NCBI GenBank assembly: GCA_965197795.1
Contig: OZ240228.1
Coordinates: forward strand, 1,116,001-1,180,000
DNA length: 64,000 bases
Reading direction: 5' to 3'
Origin: WHTK01 sp965197795
GTDB taxonomy: Bacteria; Chloroflexota; Dehalococcoidia; DSTF01; WHTK01
Part shown: in pieces, positions 8,963-18,323 of the stretch
Numbering within the stretch: position 1 is the first letter of the stretch
How the letters are laid out: each line of letters starts with the position of its first letter
The notes under the pieces: generated by a model
The model's database searches: none
Told to the model about the DNA's origin: nothing
What the model saw: the letters and a program-made list of their open reading frames with translations, nothing else
Position numbers and translations under genes: made by a program

Positions 8963-9844
8963 CTAAACGCCCGCGTAGCTGTGTAACCCAGAGATCAAAA
9001 AATTGACGGCAAAGTAGGTGAAGAGCACGGCGCCGTAGCCGGCGAGCAGCAGGTAGGCGGCGCGTTTGCCCTCCCAGCCGCGCAGGCCGCGTGCGTGCAG
9101 ATAGCCGGCGTAGACCAGCCAGGTGATAAATGATGCAGTCTCCTTGGGGTCCCAGCCCCAATAGCGACCCCAGGCGTTGTTGGCCCAATAGGCGCCGAGA
9201 GCGACGCCGAGCGTAAGCAACGGGAACCCAATCAGGACGGACCAGTAGGCGACCTCGCTGAGTGTCTCCGAGTCGGGTAGAGGGGCGAGGGGCCGGGAGG
9301 AGGATTGCAGGAGGTAGAGCAGCGAGGCGCCGAAGGAGACCGACAGGGCGCTGTAAGCCAGGACCATCGTCATGACGTGGATGCCGAGGATGCGGTTCGA
9401 CTGCAGCGCGGGGACGAGGGGCTTTACCTCGGAGGGGAAGAAGGCGAGGGCGACGCCCATGAGCGCGATGGCGGTGGGAAGCATGACTGTGGGCACGGCA
9501 CGCTCGTGGAAGGCGCGCTCGAAGACGGCGGTGAAAAGGACCATGCCCCAGCCGAGGGCGATTGTGTACTCCCAGAGGTTGCCGAGGGGCGGACGCTCGA
9601 CTGCGACAGCGCGGAAGGCGATCGAGGCGGTGAGGCTGGCCAGCGCCACGTAAAGGAAGACACGTGAGAAGCGGTCGGCGCCGCCGGGCAGGGAGATCGA
9701 GACGGGGATCGCGACGGTGCCGGCGTCGGTCGCCGCGGCCCGGTAGGTGGTCCAGGGGCCGAGTAACGGCAAGAGGTAGGCGGCCGCGGCGACACAGGAG
9801 AAGAGGAAGCCGCTGAGGAAGGCGTAGTAGGAGAGGTTCTCCAT
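8963..9844 (-). CDS. ccsB: Cytochrome c biogenesis protein CcsB (system II, CcmC/CcsA-like)
   Basis: Integral membrane heme-handling protein for attachment of heme to c-type cytochromes. The 293-residue protein has about eight membrane segments. The tryptophan-rich WWD heme-binding motif is clear: NNAWGRYWGWDPKETASFI. The conserved C terminus is LHSYAGV. ATG 9844 opens with MENLSYYAFLSGFLF. The partner ResB/Ccs1 is not seen nearby. The downstream secreted protein follows closely on the same strand and may be co-transcribed. Confidence 0.93.
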   Translation of the reverse strand: MENLSYYAFLSGFLFSCVAAAAYLLPLLGPWTTYRAAATDAGTVAIPVSISLPGGADRFSRVFLYVALASLTASIAFRAVAVERPPLGNLWEYTIALGWGMVLFTAVFERAFHERAVPTVMLPTAIALMGVALAFFPSEVKPLVPALQSNRILGIHVMTMVLAYSALSVSFGASLLYLLQSSSRPLAPLPDSETLSEVAYWSVLIGFPLLTLGVALGAYWANNAWGRYWGWDPKETASFITWLVYAGYLHARGLRGWEGKRAAYLLLAGYGAVLFTYFAVNFLISGLHSYAGV

Positions 9845-9902
9845 TAGGGGGCTCCGCGCTTGGGATGAGTAGTAAGTGGGGCCACCTTGGTAGATCCGGG
9901 AT

Positions 9903-10022
9903 GACGGCTGCGCGTCCTGCGCCCTGTCGGGCTTGTGCGCTCCGCCTTTCTTGTTTGGGACGTCTGAGGGGACACCCCCCAGACCCCCCGCGCATGGGCT
10001 GCGCCCCCGCTACCCTTGCTGG
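9903..10022 (+). repeat. Dispersed repeat R1, copy 4
   Basis: Slightly shortened R1 copy (the GCGCCCT block is followed directly by GTCGGGCTTGTGCGCTCCGCC), between ccsB and the PIG-L deacetylase gene. Confidence 0.8.
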
Positions 10023-10069
10023 CGTATCTGCGCCTGAGGCAGAGGTTTACGGCGCGATGTGGCGCGGTG

Positions 10070-10966
10070 TTACGGGGTTTCGGCAGGTTGTGGGGTGCGC
10101 TCGGCCGCATCCGGTGCTCCTGGGGTTGATTCTTCCGATTGGGTGGCGCCGTTTTCGCTCTTGGCTTCTTCGGCGCGTTGGGCTCGCTCAGACGTGCGCA
10201 TGTGGACGCGCTTGAAGCTCTCGACGAGGCCGCGGCCGCCGGGTCGCCTGCCGCGGGAGCGCATCTGTTGAATCAGCTCGTCGCGGTCGTGCGATTGAAC
10301 CTGGCTGGCATGAGCCAGGATAGCGTCCGCCTTCTGTTCGATGAAGGCGCTGACGTCGACGAAGTAGTTAGAGTCGGATGAGCCGACGAGCAGGATCTCG
10401 TTGACACGCCATTCATCGAGGCCTGATTCGACGTGCTGGGGAAAGTAGAGGCGGTCGCGGGTGGCAGGGAAGAGGGCGTCGCGCACGGCGATGCCGATGT
10501 TGCGGTGGTCGTTGTGATTGAAGCTAGGCCGAAAGCCATCCCAGGTGAGAACGACATCCGGCTTGTAGACGCGGTAAAGGCGGACGAGCTGCTCGCGTAG
10601 TTCGTGCGTGGGTTCGAGGAAGCCGTCCGGGTAGCCGAGGAAGAAGACCTCCTTGACGCCGAGGACGCGGGCGGCCTCGCGCTGCTCCTCTTCACGCGTA
10701 GCGGCGAGCTCCTGGGCCGTCATCGCGGGGTCGTGGGTGCCCTTGTCGCCAGAGGTGGCGAGTACGTAATAGACGGTCCAGCCCTCGGCGCACCATTTGG
10801 CGATGGAGCCGGAGGAGCCGAAGTCGATGTCGTCAGGGTGGGCCATGATGGCCATGAGGGTCTTGGGCCCGTCGTGGCCGAGGGGCGGGAGCTTGGAGAC
10901 GTCGGTGTCGTAGCCGCCGCCGAAGGACGGGGTCGAGCGGCGGAAGAGAGACGAGAGAAGGGACAT
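10070..10966 (-). CDS. PIG-L family deacetylase (LmbE-like)
   Basis: Zinc-dependent N-acetylglucosamine-type deacetylase, 298 residues. The signature AHPDDIDFGSSGS supplies the first zinc His and the catalytic Asp, and the second metal His pair sits in NHNDHRNIG. The fold ends near residue 240. The last 50 residues (from RSRGRRPGGRG) are a charged, low-complexity tail likely to be disordered. Relatives act in mycothiol (MshB) or bacillithiol (BshB) synthesis and on glycan or antibiotic intermediates. It follows a MshA-like glycosyltransferase and a GNAT-type protein on the same strand, which suggests one glycoconjugate pathway. Confidence 0.9.
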   Translation of the reverse strand: MSLLSSLFRRSTPSFGGGYDTDVSKLPPLGHDGPKTLMAIMAHPDDIDFGSSGSIAKWCAEGWTVYYVLATSGDKGTHDPAMTAQELAATREEEQREAARVLGVKEVFFLGYPDGFLEPTHELREQLVRLYRVYKPDVVLTWDGFRPSFNHNDHRNIGIAVRDALFPATRDRLYFPQHVESGLDEWRVNEILLVGSSDSNYFVDVSAFIEQKADAILAHASQVQSHDRDELIQQMRSRGRRPGGRGLVESFKRVHMRTSERAQRAEEAKSENGATQSEESTPGAPDAAERTPQPAETP

Positions 10967-11178
10967 AGCGCGCTCCGGTGAACTACGAGGTGTGATCTGA
11001 GTCTACAGCAGGTTGACGGACGGTTCGATGGGTAGGGGAGCGGGCGCGTGGACGAGGACAAGGGGGACAGGCGTGAGGCATGGCGTTAGCCGTGGCGGCC
11101 AATAGGGCCGAGGCAAGAGGCGTAAGCCGCGCGTGCTATGCGAGTGTGATGGCATAAAGAGGTTGGGGCCGCGTCGTG

Positions 11179-12546
11179 CTAAGGACCGATGACGAGGCCG
11201 GTGGGGCGGCTGAGCAGCGCTCCGTAGACGTCGAGGACGGAAGTGGCGACGTTTTCCCAGCGATAGCGGGCCATGGCTTCACGGGCGGCCTCACCAAGGT
11301 CCTTTCGCAATGGCTCGTTTTCGAGCAGGAGCTCGATGCGCTCGGCGAAGGGCTCGGGACAGAGCCACGGGACGAGGTAGCCGGTCTCGCCGTCCTTAAC
11401 AGTGCCGGTGAGCCCTCCGACGCGGGAGGCGACGACGGGGACGCCGCTGGCCATGGCTTCGACGGCGACGAGGCCGAAGCTCTCGTAGTGCGATGGGACG
11501 ACGCAGACGTCGGCGGCGTTGTAGTACAGCGGCAGCGTTTCGTGGTCCACGGCGCCGATGAAGGCGACTCGATGCTCGATGCCGCGGTCACGGGCGAGGT
11601 CGCGTAGCTCGGCGACTTCGGCCTGCGATGAGTCGTCGCCGCCAACGATCAGGACGGTGCACTCGACGTCGCTTTCGAGCAGCGAGGCTGCGTTGATCAG
11701 GATATCGACGCCTTTGAGCGGCTCGATACGGCCGACGAAGAGGACGATGCGCTCGTCTTTGAGGCCGAGGGCGCCGCGGGCGTCTTGCTTGCCGGTGGGC
11801 CGGAAGCGTTCGAGGTCGACGCCGAGGGGGATGACGCTGACTTTTTCGTCGGAAGCGCCGTAGAGCTGCCGCAGGGAGTCGCGTTCGAGTTCCGTGGCGC
11901 AGATGACACGGTCGGCGGCGGCGAGGACCGCGGCTTCGGATTCGATGCGGAGGCCGGATTCGTGCTCAGCGTGACTGGCGCGGTTCTTGATCTCGCCAAG
12001 GGTGTGGAACATGACAACATGTGGGACGTTCCAGACCGCCTTGAGGCGGGCGCCAACTAGGCCGGAGAGCCAATAATGGCTGTGCACAAGGTCGTAGGCG
12101 GCGCCGCCCTTGCGGGCGAAGTCGAGAAGCGCCTCGTAGAAGGCGTCGAGGTGGCTGTGAAGGTCGTCGGGAGCGAGAATCTCGTCAGGGCCGGCGTGTA
12201 GCGAAATGACGCGGAGGTTCGGTTCGATAAGCGTGACCTCTGGTTGGCCGGCGGCAGTGGCGCGGGTGAAGATATCGATCTGGCATCCAAAGGCCGCAAG
12301 CTGGCGGCCGAGCTCGAGGACGTAGACGTTGAGGCCCCCCGACTTGGCGCCACCGGGACGGGCCAGGGGTGAAGTGTGGGCCGAAATGACCGCGATCCTT
12401 TGCCCTGGGCGGGGGGCGTCTTGTCCTGGGCGAGACCTCGGGTCTGCTGCGGTATGTGTAGCGGCGTCACCGCGGGGCGTCGATGGCGCTACGCGTCCTT
12501 CGACGAGCTCAGGATGCAGCTCGGAGTGTCTGATCGGGACTGTCAC
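11179..12546 (-). CDS. GT4-family glycosyltransferase, MshA-like
   Basis: GT-B glycosyltransferase of about 455 residues. The N-terminal domain carries GGAKSGGLNVYVLELGRQL, the acceptor-side loop typical of MshA and sucrose-phosphate-synthase-like enzymes. The donor domain shows FVGRIEPLKGVDILI and the EX7E motif in SHYESFGLVAVEAMASGVPVV. GTG 12546 is chosen because it follows the upstream stop codon by one base, implying translational coupling. About 45 residues before the domain include SELHPELVEGR, encoded by an inserted short repeat. It probably uses a UDP-sugar; the acceptor is unknown. Confidence 0.9.
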   Translation of the reverse strand: MTVPIRHSELHPELVEGRVAPSTPRGDAATHTAADPRSRPGQDAPRPGQRIAVISAHTSPLARPGGAKSGGLNVYVLELGRQLAAFGCQIDIFTRATAAGQPEVTLIEPNLRVISLHAGPDEILAPDDLHSHLDAFYEALLDFARKGGAAYDLVHSHYWLSGLVGARLKAVWNVPHVVMFHTLGEIKNRASHAEHESGLRIESEAAVLAAADRVICATELERDSLRQLYGASDEKVSVIPLGVDLERFRPTGKQDARGALGLKDERIVLFVGRIEPLKGVDILINAASLLESDVECTVLIVGGDDSSQAEVAELRDLARDRGIEHRVAFIGAVDHETLPLYYNAADVCVVPSHYESFGLVAVEAMASGVPVVASRVGGLTGTVKDGETGYLVPWLCPEPFAERIELLLENEPLRKDLGEAAREAMARYRWENVATSVLDVYGALLSRPTGLVIGP

Positions 12547-12547
12547 G

Positions 12548-13537
12548 CTAGCTTCCGACTTCGCGGCTGAGGCGCAGGGTGTAGATCTGCTGGTCCCGGG
12601 CGCCGAGGTCGTACTTGTACGGCTCGTCGCCACGCAGGAAGTCGAGGCCTCGCATGCCGTTTTCGATGGCCCACTTCAAGACCAGCGCCTTGGAGACAAG
12701 GCCGACAGATAAACCAGAAAACTCCGGATCGTAGCCGGAGTTGTACATGTAGAGGTGGCTACCGGCGTCGAAACAGAGGACGGTGGCGGCGGGCTTTTCG
12801 TTGACGCGCAGCATGAAGAGCCTGATCAGACCCTCAGCGGCGAGCGCTGAGGCCATGCGGCGGAAGAAGGACTCCATCTCTGGGGTCATGAAGTCGGTCT
12901 TGTCCTGGCGGCTCTGCGTGTGTAGCGCCAAAAAGTCGTCCATGGCAGCGACGACGTCCGCTTGGCTCGAGAGCACGTCGAAGTCGACGCTGCCGCCGCT
13001 GTCGTAAAGACGGCGAATCTTGCGCCGCAGCTCGTGGCGATGCTTCTTACCGAGCGATGCCAGGTAGTCATCCCACGTCGCGGGTAGTTCGAGCCGCGGC
13101 GCAACGGCCTCGGGGACTTCCTGCACTGTGCAGTCGCTGCGGGCGGCATAGCTCTTGATGCGTTCACGAGTCGGCGAAGACTCCATGAGGCCCCAGAGCT
13201 CGATCTCGTTCCAATCCTGGTCACAGAGCTGGCTCCAGAGGTCGTCGTAGGCGGCGTCGGCGTTGGCCGGGTCGACGATGACGTCCATGAAGTCGCAGAT
13301 CGAGGCGTCGCCGATGAAGGTAAGGCGGTCGTCGGCGCGCATCAGGGGCGCGAAGCCGGCGAGGCTGCCGTCGCCGCAGGTGAGAACCAGGGGTTCGCAG
13401 TTGGCACCGAACTCGGCGAGCCAAGTCCGCAGCCACGAGGGGTGGAGGAAGGTGAGGCGTTCAGATTGGCGGCTCAGCAGATTCTCCAGGCTAGCATCCA
13501 GCCTGGAGAGGTCGGCGCCGGGTACGGCTCCCTGCAA
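12548..13537 (-). CDS. GNAT superfamily protein (CelD/BioF2-like acyltransferase)
   Basis: About 329 residues of the CelD-like double-GNAT fold used in polysaccharide and lipid-linked sugar pathways. Visible family features are LTFLHPSWLRTWL near the N terminus, KKHRHELRRKIRRL in the middle and GMRGLDFLRGDEPYKYDLG near the C terminus. The start is uncertain. The open frame runs upstream into an R3 palindrome, so TTG 13537 is the best supported start among those seen. The gene is one base upstream of the GT4 start and two genes upstream of the PIG-L deacetylase, forming one operon. Confidence 0.8.
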   Translation of the reverse strand: MQGAVPGADLSRLDASLENLLSRQSERLTFLHPSWLRTWLAEFGANCEPLVLTCGDGSLAGFAPLMRADDRLTFIGDASICDFMDVIVDPANADAAYDDLWSQLCDQDWNEIELWGLMESSPTRERIKSYAARSDCTVQEVPEAVAPRLELPATWDDYLASLGKKHRHELRRKIRRLYDSGGSVDFDVLSSQADVVAAMDDFLALHTQSRQDKTDFMTPEMESFFRRMASALAAEGLIRLFMLRVNEKPAATVLCFDAGSHLYMYNSGYDPEFSGLSVGLVSKALVLKWAIENGMRGLDFLRGDEPYKYDLGARDQQIYTLRLSREVGS

Positions 13538-13655
13538 TACGGTGTCCTTTAGTGTGATCTCGATTCGATTCTTGCAGGGTCTTCGGCGTGACCCGACGGT
13601 GTAAATCTTACTGTGCTGGTACGGGGGATTCAAGGTGGGCTGGGGAATACGGTTC

Positions 13656-13675
13656 TTGCAGATTGAAACCTGCAG
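13656..13675. repeat. Palindromic repeat R3, copy 3
   Basis: Variant TTGCAGATTGAAACCTGCAG followed by CTTCG, upstream of the GNAT gene. The surrounding gap 13538-13946 otherwise holds only a degenerate R1-like piece (13736-13790) and an R2 copy. Confidence 0.8.
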
Positions 13676-13888
13676 CTTCGAGGACGGCGCGGTTAGCAAA
13701 CTGGGTTGGGACGTTGGCCTGCGTGTCCGTGACGCTGCTGCTCAGCGTAGGCGTAGCCGTTCCTGTCGGCCGGGCTTGTGGCTTCGGTGCTAAGTCTGGC
13801 GGCCCGCTAAAGGATCACGTCGGGCGTGGACCTGGTTACGTAATTGGGAGGGCGGCTCAAGGGCGTCTAAGCGCACCGGGACGCGATG

Positions 13889-13925
13889 ACTCAAGCCGGG
13901 CTTCGCCCCGAGACCCCACTGAAGA
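13889..13925 (+). repeat. Dispersed repeat R2, copy 1
   Basis: Roughly 40 bp unit AGCCGGGCTTCGCCCCGAGA then CCCCACTGAAGAGGGCTGG, with an internal CGGGGC/GCCCCG hairpin. It lies downstream of thrC. Confidence 0.75.
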
Positions 13926-13946
13926 GGGCTGGTCGTGGCGCGTGGG

Positions 13947-15008
13947 TCAGGTGATGGGCAGCGCGGCCTCGATCGCGTCTAGTCTTGCTGGGACGTCTAT
14001 TTCGTGCCAGTCGAGGGTGCGCGCCGTGTCCGGGTCCTTGAGGCCGGCGCCGGTGATGACGCAGACGCAGGTGTCGGCGCGTAGGTCTCGCGTCGCCGCG
14101 GCCTTGAGGAGGCCGGCGACGCTGGCGGCGGATGCGGGCTCGCAGAATATGCCTTCTTCGCGGGCCATGCGCTTGTAGGCCTCCATGATCTCTTCGTCCG
14201 TGACGCTGTCGATGGCGCCGTGTGATTCGTCGCGGGCGGCGACGGCCTGCTTCCACGAGGCGGGGTTGCCGATGCGGATCGCGCTGGCGATGGTCTGCGG
14301 GTCCTCAACGATCTCGCCGAGGACGATAGGGGCAGAACCGGCGGCCTGGAAGCCCAAGAAACGCGGAAGGCGGGTCGAGAGCTTGTTCTCGGCGTATTCC
14401 TTGAACCCGGCCCAGTAAGCCGTGATGTTGCCGGCGTTGCCGACCGGGATGAAGAGGTTATCCGGCGCGTCGCCGAGGGAATCGACGATCTCGAAGGCGG
14501 CGGTCTTCTGACCCTGTATGCGGTAGGTGTTGACAGAGTTGACGAGCGAAACGGGATGCCTGTCCGTGAATTCGCGGGCGAGGCGGAGGGCGTCGTCAAA
14601 CGTACCTTGGATAGCGATGATCCGGGCGCCGTAAGCGATGCTCTGGGCCAGCTTACCCATGGCGGCTCCGCCCTTGGGCAGGAAGACGTAGGCGGCGATG
14701 CCGCAGTGGGCGGCGTAGGCTGCGGCGGAGGCGCTGGTGTTACCGGTCGAGGCGCAGAGGATGGCACGTGCGCCCTCCTCCACCGCCTTGGCGACGGCGA
14801 CGACCATGCCGCGGTCCTTGAAGGAGCCGGTCGGGTTGCTGCTTTCGAGCTTGAAGTAGAGGTTATCGATGCCCACGGAGGGGCCGATGTGGGCGGAGCG
14901 GACGAGGGGCGTGCTGCCTTCACCGAGGTTAATGCGCGGCGTGGCCGAGGTCAGCGGCAGGAAGTCGGCGTGGCGCTCGAGGACGCCACGGTGGCTGCTA
15001 CTCCTGGG
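13947..15008 (-). CDS. thrC: Threonine synthase
   Basis: PLP enzyme converting O-phosphohomoserine to threonine. The catalytic lysine is in NPTGSFKDRGM, the phosphate-binding loop in ASTGNTSASAAAYA, and a late glycine-rich loop in FIPVGNAGNITAYW. About 350 residues fits the family. The start is unclear: the conserved N terminus HRGVLERHADFLPLT is open, but no ATG, GTG or TTG lies just upstream. The nearest in-frame possibilities are CTG 15008 or GTG 15095, both overlapping the coiled-coil gene. Together with hom two genes upstream it completes the last steps of threonine synthesis. Confidence 0.92.
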   Translation of the reverse strand, partial: PRSSSHRGVLERHADFLPLTSATPRINLGEGSTPLVRSAHIGPSVGIDNLYFKLESSNPTGSFKDRGMVVAVAKAVEEGARAILCASTGNTSASAAAYAAHCGIAAYVFLPKGGAAMGKLAQSIAYGARIIAIQGTFDDALRLAREFTDRHPVSLVNSVNTYRIQGQKTAAFEIVDSLGDAPDNLFIPVGNAGNITAYWAGFKEYAENKLSTRLPRFLGFQAAGSAPIVLGEIVEDPQTIASAIRIGNPASWKQAVAARDESHGAIDSVTDEEIMEAYKRMAREEGIFCEPASAASVAGLLKAAATRDLRADTCVCVITGAGLKDPDTARTLDWHEIDVPARLDAIEAALPIT

Positions 15009-16008
15009 CAGTGTCGAAGGCACGGCCGCGTATGTCCCGGATCTCTTTTTCCAATGCGACGATCTGGCGCTTGCGGATATCGGCTTCGAGATCACGCAAG
15101 CCGCCGAGGAAGTTGGCCAGGTTCTCGTGCTCGCGTTCGAGTCCTTCTCGGACCCGGGTGAGCTCATCCTGGTAGGAGTTGATGCGAGCTTCTAGCAGGG
15201 AGATGTGCTCGTCGCCCTGGTTAAGACGGTTGTCGACGTGGGCTAGCTCTTCGGTAATCTCATTAATCCGCTCGTTGTGGCGGGTGCGTTCGGCCTGGAC
15301 GAGCTCGAGGCGATCGTCTATGCGGCTGATCTTGTTGGCTTCAGCGCGGAGGGCATCGAGGTCGGATTCGAGGCGACGCAGCATCTCGACATTGCTGGTG
15401 ACGCGCTCGCGCTGCGTATTATCCTCGTTCTGAAGCTGCAGGACGGCGCCGGAGATGCGCTGCAGCTCCTGGTCGACACGGCTCAGGGTTGAGCTGGCGC
15501 GCGACTGGGCGGAGTCGGACTGGCTGAGGAGGGTCTCGATCGTCTCGAGACGCATGGCCAGCTGCGATTGCATCTCGACGGTGCGGCGTGTGTGCTCTAC
15601 GGAGCCTTCGAGGCGCTCCTCCCAGTGCTCGACGTGGCGCTCGATCTCGGTGAAGTGGCGTCCGACCTCGTTGCGCTCCTGACGCAGGCGCTCGCCATCG
15701 AGCGCGTCCTGGCGCTCGATTTCTTCACGGCTCTGACGCAGCGAGTGGATGTCATCCTGGGCCCGTGCGATGAGTTCTCGGATAGTGCGGAAGTCGTCCT
15801 GAAGATGCTGCAGGGCCGACGGGATGCCATCGAATTGGCCGAAGGCGGTGCGCAGCTGGTGCGACGTTTCGGCGGCGTCGGTGGCGAGGTTGCGGCTCTG
15901 CTCCGCGGCCTGCTGGACTACGCCCATGCGGGCTTTGAGCTCCATGAGCTCAGAGTGAACCCAGGCCATCGTGTCTGCGTTGAGAGGGACTTCGCGTCTA
16001 GTGGTCAC
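14998..16008 (-). CDS. Long coiled-coil protein of unknown function
   Basis: 336 residues that are almost entirely heptad-patterned coiled coil, from about residue 15 to the end, rich in Glu, Gln, Arg and Leu. There is no membrane segment or signal peptide, so it is probably cytoplasmic. GTG 16008 overlaps the hom stop as GTGA, a classic coupled start. It sits between hom and thrC. No enzymatic motif is visible; a structural or scaffold role is possible but not shown. Confidence 0.75.
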   Translation of the reverse strand: MTTRREVPLNADTMAWVHSELMELKARMGVVQQAAEQSRNLATDAAETSHQLRTAFGQFDGIPSALQHLQDDFRTIRELIARAQDDIHSLRQSREEIERQDALDGERLRQERNEVGRHFTEIERHVEHWEERLEGSVEHTRRTVEMQSQLAMRLETIETLLSQSDSAQSRASSTLSRVDQELQRISGAVLQLQNEDNTQRERVTSNVEMLRRLESDLDALRAEANKISRIDDRLELVQAERTRHNERINEITEELAHVDNRLNQGDEHISLLEARINSYQDELTRVREGLEREHENLANFLGGLRDLEADIRKRQIVALEKEIRDIRGRAFDTAQE

Positions 16009-17297
16009 TGTTCTTCCACGCGAATGAAGTTGCCGATCTCCTGCACTTCGGGCAGGTCTTGCACGGCCTTCAGGGCGTCCTGTACGGACGCCTCGCGCGC
16101 CTCATGGGTCATGATAACCAACTCGGCGGTGTTTGAGGCTTCGTGGGCTTCTTTTTGAATGACGGAGGCGATGCTGATCTTGGCGTCGCCGAGGATTCGG
16201 GCGATGCGGGCGAGAACGCCAGGTCTGTCGATAACAGTGATGCGGATGTAGTAACGCGTGACGAGCTCGGCCATGGGGACGATGTTTGCGGGCGCGCCTT
16301 CCGTGGCGTAGCTGGCGCGGCGTCCGCCGATGACGCTCTGAGCGGCGTCGAGGACGTCCGCGATGACGGCGCTGGTGGTTGGGAACCCAGCGCCCGGTCC
16401 CTGGAAGTTGACACGGCCGATGAGGTCGCCTTCGACCTGGACGGCGTTGAGGACTCCATCGACCTTGGCGAGCGGCGCGTCGGCGGGCAGAAGTACGGGG
16501 TGGACGCGGGCCTGCATGCCGTCGTCGACGCGGGAGGCGAGCGCGAGGAGCTTGATGGCGTAGCCGAGCTCGGCGGCGTAGCGAAAGTCGCGAGCCGTGA
16601 GACTGGTGATGCCTTCGCGGTAGATGTCGTCGCTCGAGACGGCGGCGCGGAAGGCGAGGGAGGCGAGGATCGAGAGCTTGTAGCGCGCGTCTTCGCCTTC
16701 GATGTCGTTGGTGGGGTCGGGTTCGGCGTAGCCGAGCTCCTGAGCGCGCTTGAGGGCGTCCGCGAAGTCAGCGCCTTCTCGGGCCATGGCGGTCAGGATG
16801 TAATTGGTGGTGCCGTTGATGATGGCGGAGACGGCTGAGACGTCGTTGGCTAGAAGATCACGCTTCAGGGGCGCGATGATCGGGATGCCGCCGCCGACGC
16901 TGGCCTCGAGGAGGAGGTCGACGCCGTTCTCGCGGGCCAGGGCGAGCAGTTGGGGACCATGCTTGGCCATGACTTCCTTATTAGCGGTGACGACGTGCTT
17001 TCCGTTACGCAGCGCCCGCTCGATCCACTCGACGGCCGGGAACTCGATGCCGAGGAGCTCGACGACGATGTCGAGCTCGGGGTCGTCGAGGAGCTTCGCG
17101 GTGTCTGTGGTGAGGAGCGCGGAATCGATTCCCTTGCGGGGCTTCGAGGCGTCGCGCACAAGGACGGCCGTAAGGTTGAGGGGGCGGCCGAGTTGACGGG
17201 CGTAGACGTCTCGCTTCTCGATCAGGACGCGTCCAACTTCAGCACCGACGGTGCCGGCGCCAAGCAGCGCGACGTTGACTGGCCGCTGGCTAGCCAA
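16005..17297 (-). CDS. hom: Homoserine dehydrogenase
   Basis: NAD(P)H-dependent reduction of aspartate semialdehyde to homoserine. The Rossmann motif is at the very N terminus (VALLGAGTVGAEVGR), the catalytic domain includes NGTTNYILTAM, and a C-terminal ACT domain (YYIRITVIDRPGVLARIARI) likely binds threonine for feedback control. TTG 17297 is chosen because it places MASQRPVNVALLGAG at the expected N terminus and overlaps the end of the upstream PPIase gene by 8 bases. The 430-residue length matches the monofunctional form. Confidence 0.95.
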   Translation of the reverse strand: MASQRPVNVALLGAGTVGAEVGRVLIEKRDVYARQLGRPLNLTAVLVRDASKPRKGIDSALLTTDTAKLLDDPELDIVVELLGIEFPAVEWIERALRNGKHVVTANKEVMAKHGPQLLALARENGVDLLLEASVGGGIPIIAPLKRDLLANDVSAVSAIINGTTNYILTAMAREGADFADALKRAQELGYAEPDPTNDIEGEDARYKLSILASLAFRAAVSSDDIYREGITSLTARDFRYAAELGYAIKLLALASRVDDGMQARVHPVLLPADAPLAKVDGVLNAVQVEGDLIGRVNFQGPGAGFPTTSAVIADVLDAAQSVIGGRRASYATEGAPANIVPMAELVTRYYIRITVIDRPGVLARIARILGDAKISIASVIQKEAHEASNTAELVIMTHEAREASVQDALKAVQDLPEVQEIGNFIRVEEQ

Positions 17298-18290
17298 AGG
17301 TGCCCCCAATCGCGCTGGCAAGGTCGATGAGCTGACTGTCGCTGAGATTGTAGATGAACTGCGTGTCATGGAAGGAGGCTTCGAGGAGCTGGTTGAACTC
17401 ATCGCGTGCAAAGTCCTCCGCGATAGCTGGGTCGATTGGCCGCACCTCCTTGCCGAGGACTTCGATGATGTAGAAGTTCTGCTCAGTCTCGATGATGCCG
17501 CTGCGTCCGGTGAGGCTGAAAGCAACGTCCGCCAACTCGGGATCGAGGGCCTCACGAGGGGTCCAACCGAGGATGCCCCTTTCGCCGGAAGAGCTGTGCG
17601 CGGAGAACTGGGCCGCGACTTCGGCGAATTCAGCGCCGTCCTCGAAGGCCTGCCTGGCCTGAATGGCGTTGGCCTGCGAGCCGGCCTCGATGAAGAGGAG
17701 GTCGACCTGCTCTGTCTCTTGCGGCAGTGAGGCTTCGATCTGATCCCTGACTTTGTCTTCGATGACTTGTGACTCGATGATAGTGAGGTATTCGTCGAGT
17801 GAGAGGTCGATCCGGAGCAGCTCGCCGCCAAGAATGGGCCCTAGCTCGTTGCGCGTAATTTCGGCCGATAAGTTGAGGTCGTCGCGAATACCGGCGTCGA
17901 GTTCTTCGTCAGAGACGGTGATGCCTTGCTCAAGGCCGATGATGCGCGTGAGCTCCTCGCGCTGGATGCGGGCGATGGTGGCAGTGACGCTGCTGAGCGT
18001 GTCGCTCAAGTTGAAGCGGCCCTGAGCGACGTCCGATTGGACGCGATCTTCGAGGTAAGCGTAGGAGTATTGGCGCTCGCCGATCTGGAAGACGACGTCG
18101 TCACGCGGCGCGATGCGGTCGTTGTAATAGCCGTACGCGATGAGGACCAAAGCGAAGAGGATGACAAGCCCGACGCCGCCGAGAATGAGGATACCATTGC
18201 GTCTTTCGGGATTGATTTCGTGGCCTGTTAGAAGGCCGGTGAGCGAGTGTATGAGGCGGCTCAGAGCGGGGAGCCCCCCTTCCGTGACAT
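17290..18290 (-). CDS. Membrane-anchored SurA/parvulin-like peptidyl-prolyl isomerase, apparent frameshift near the N terminus
   Basis: Probable extracytoplasmic folding factor. The main frame contains one membrane segment (ILILGGVGLVILFALVLIAY), a helical SurA-like chaperone part, then a rotamase domain around FAEVAAQFSAHSSSGERGI and GWTPREALDPELADVAFSL. That frame has no good start upstream of the membrane segment. An ATG at 18290 (MSRKGG) lies in a different frame. The two join if the C6 run at 18274-18279 (G6 on the coding strand) had one more base. Start TTG 18150 would cut the membrane helix. Either a sequencing error or a real lesion. Confidence 0.8.
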
Positions 18291-18323
18291 CTCGTTCATT
18301 TTGGGCTCAGGCGTGGCTGCCAA

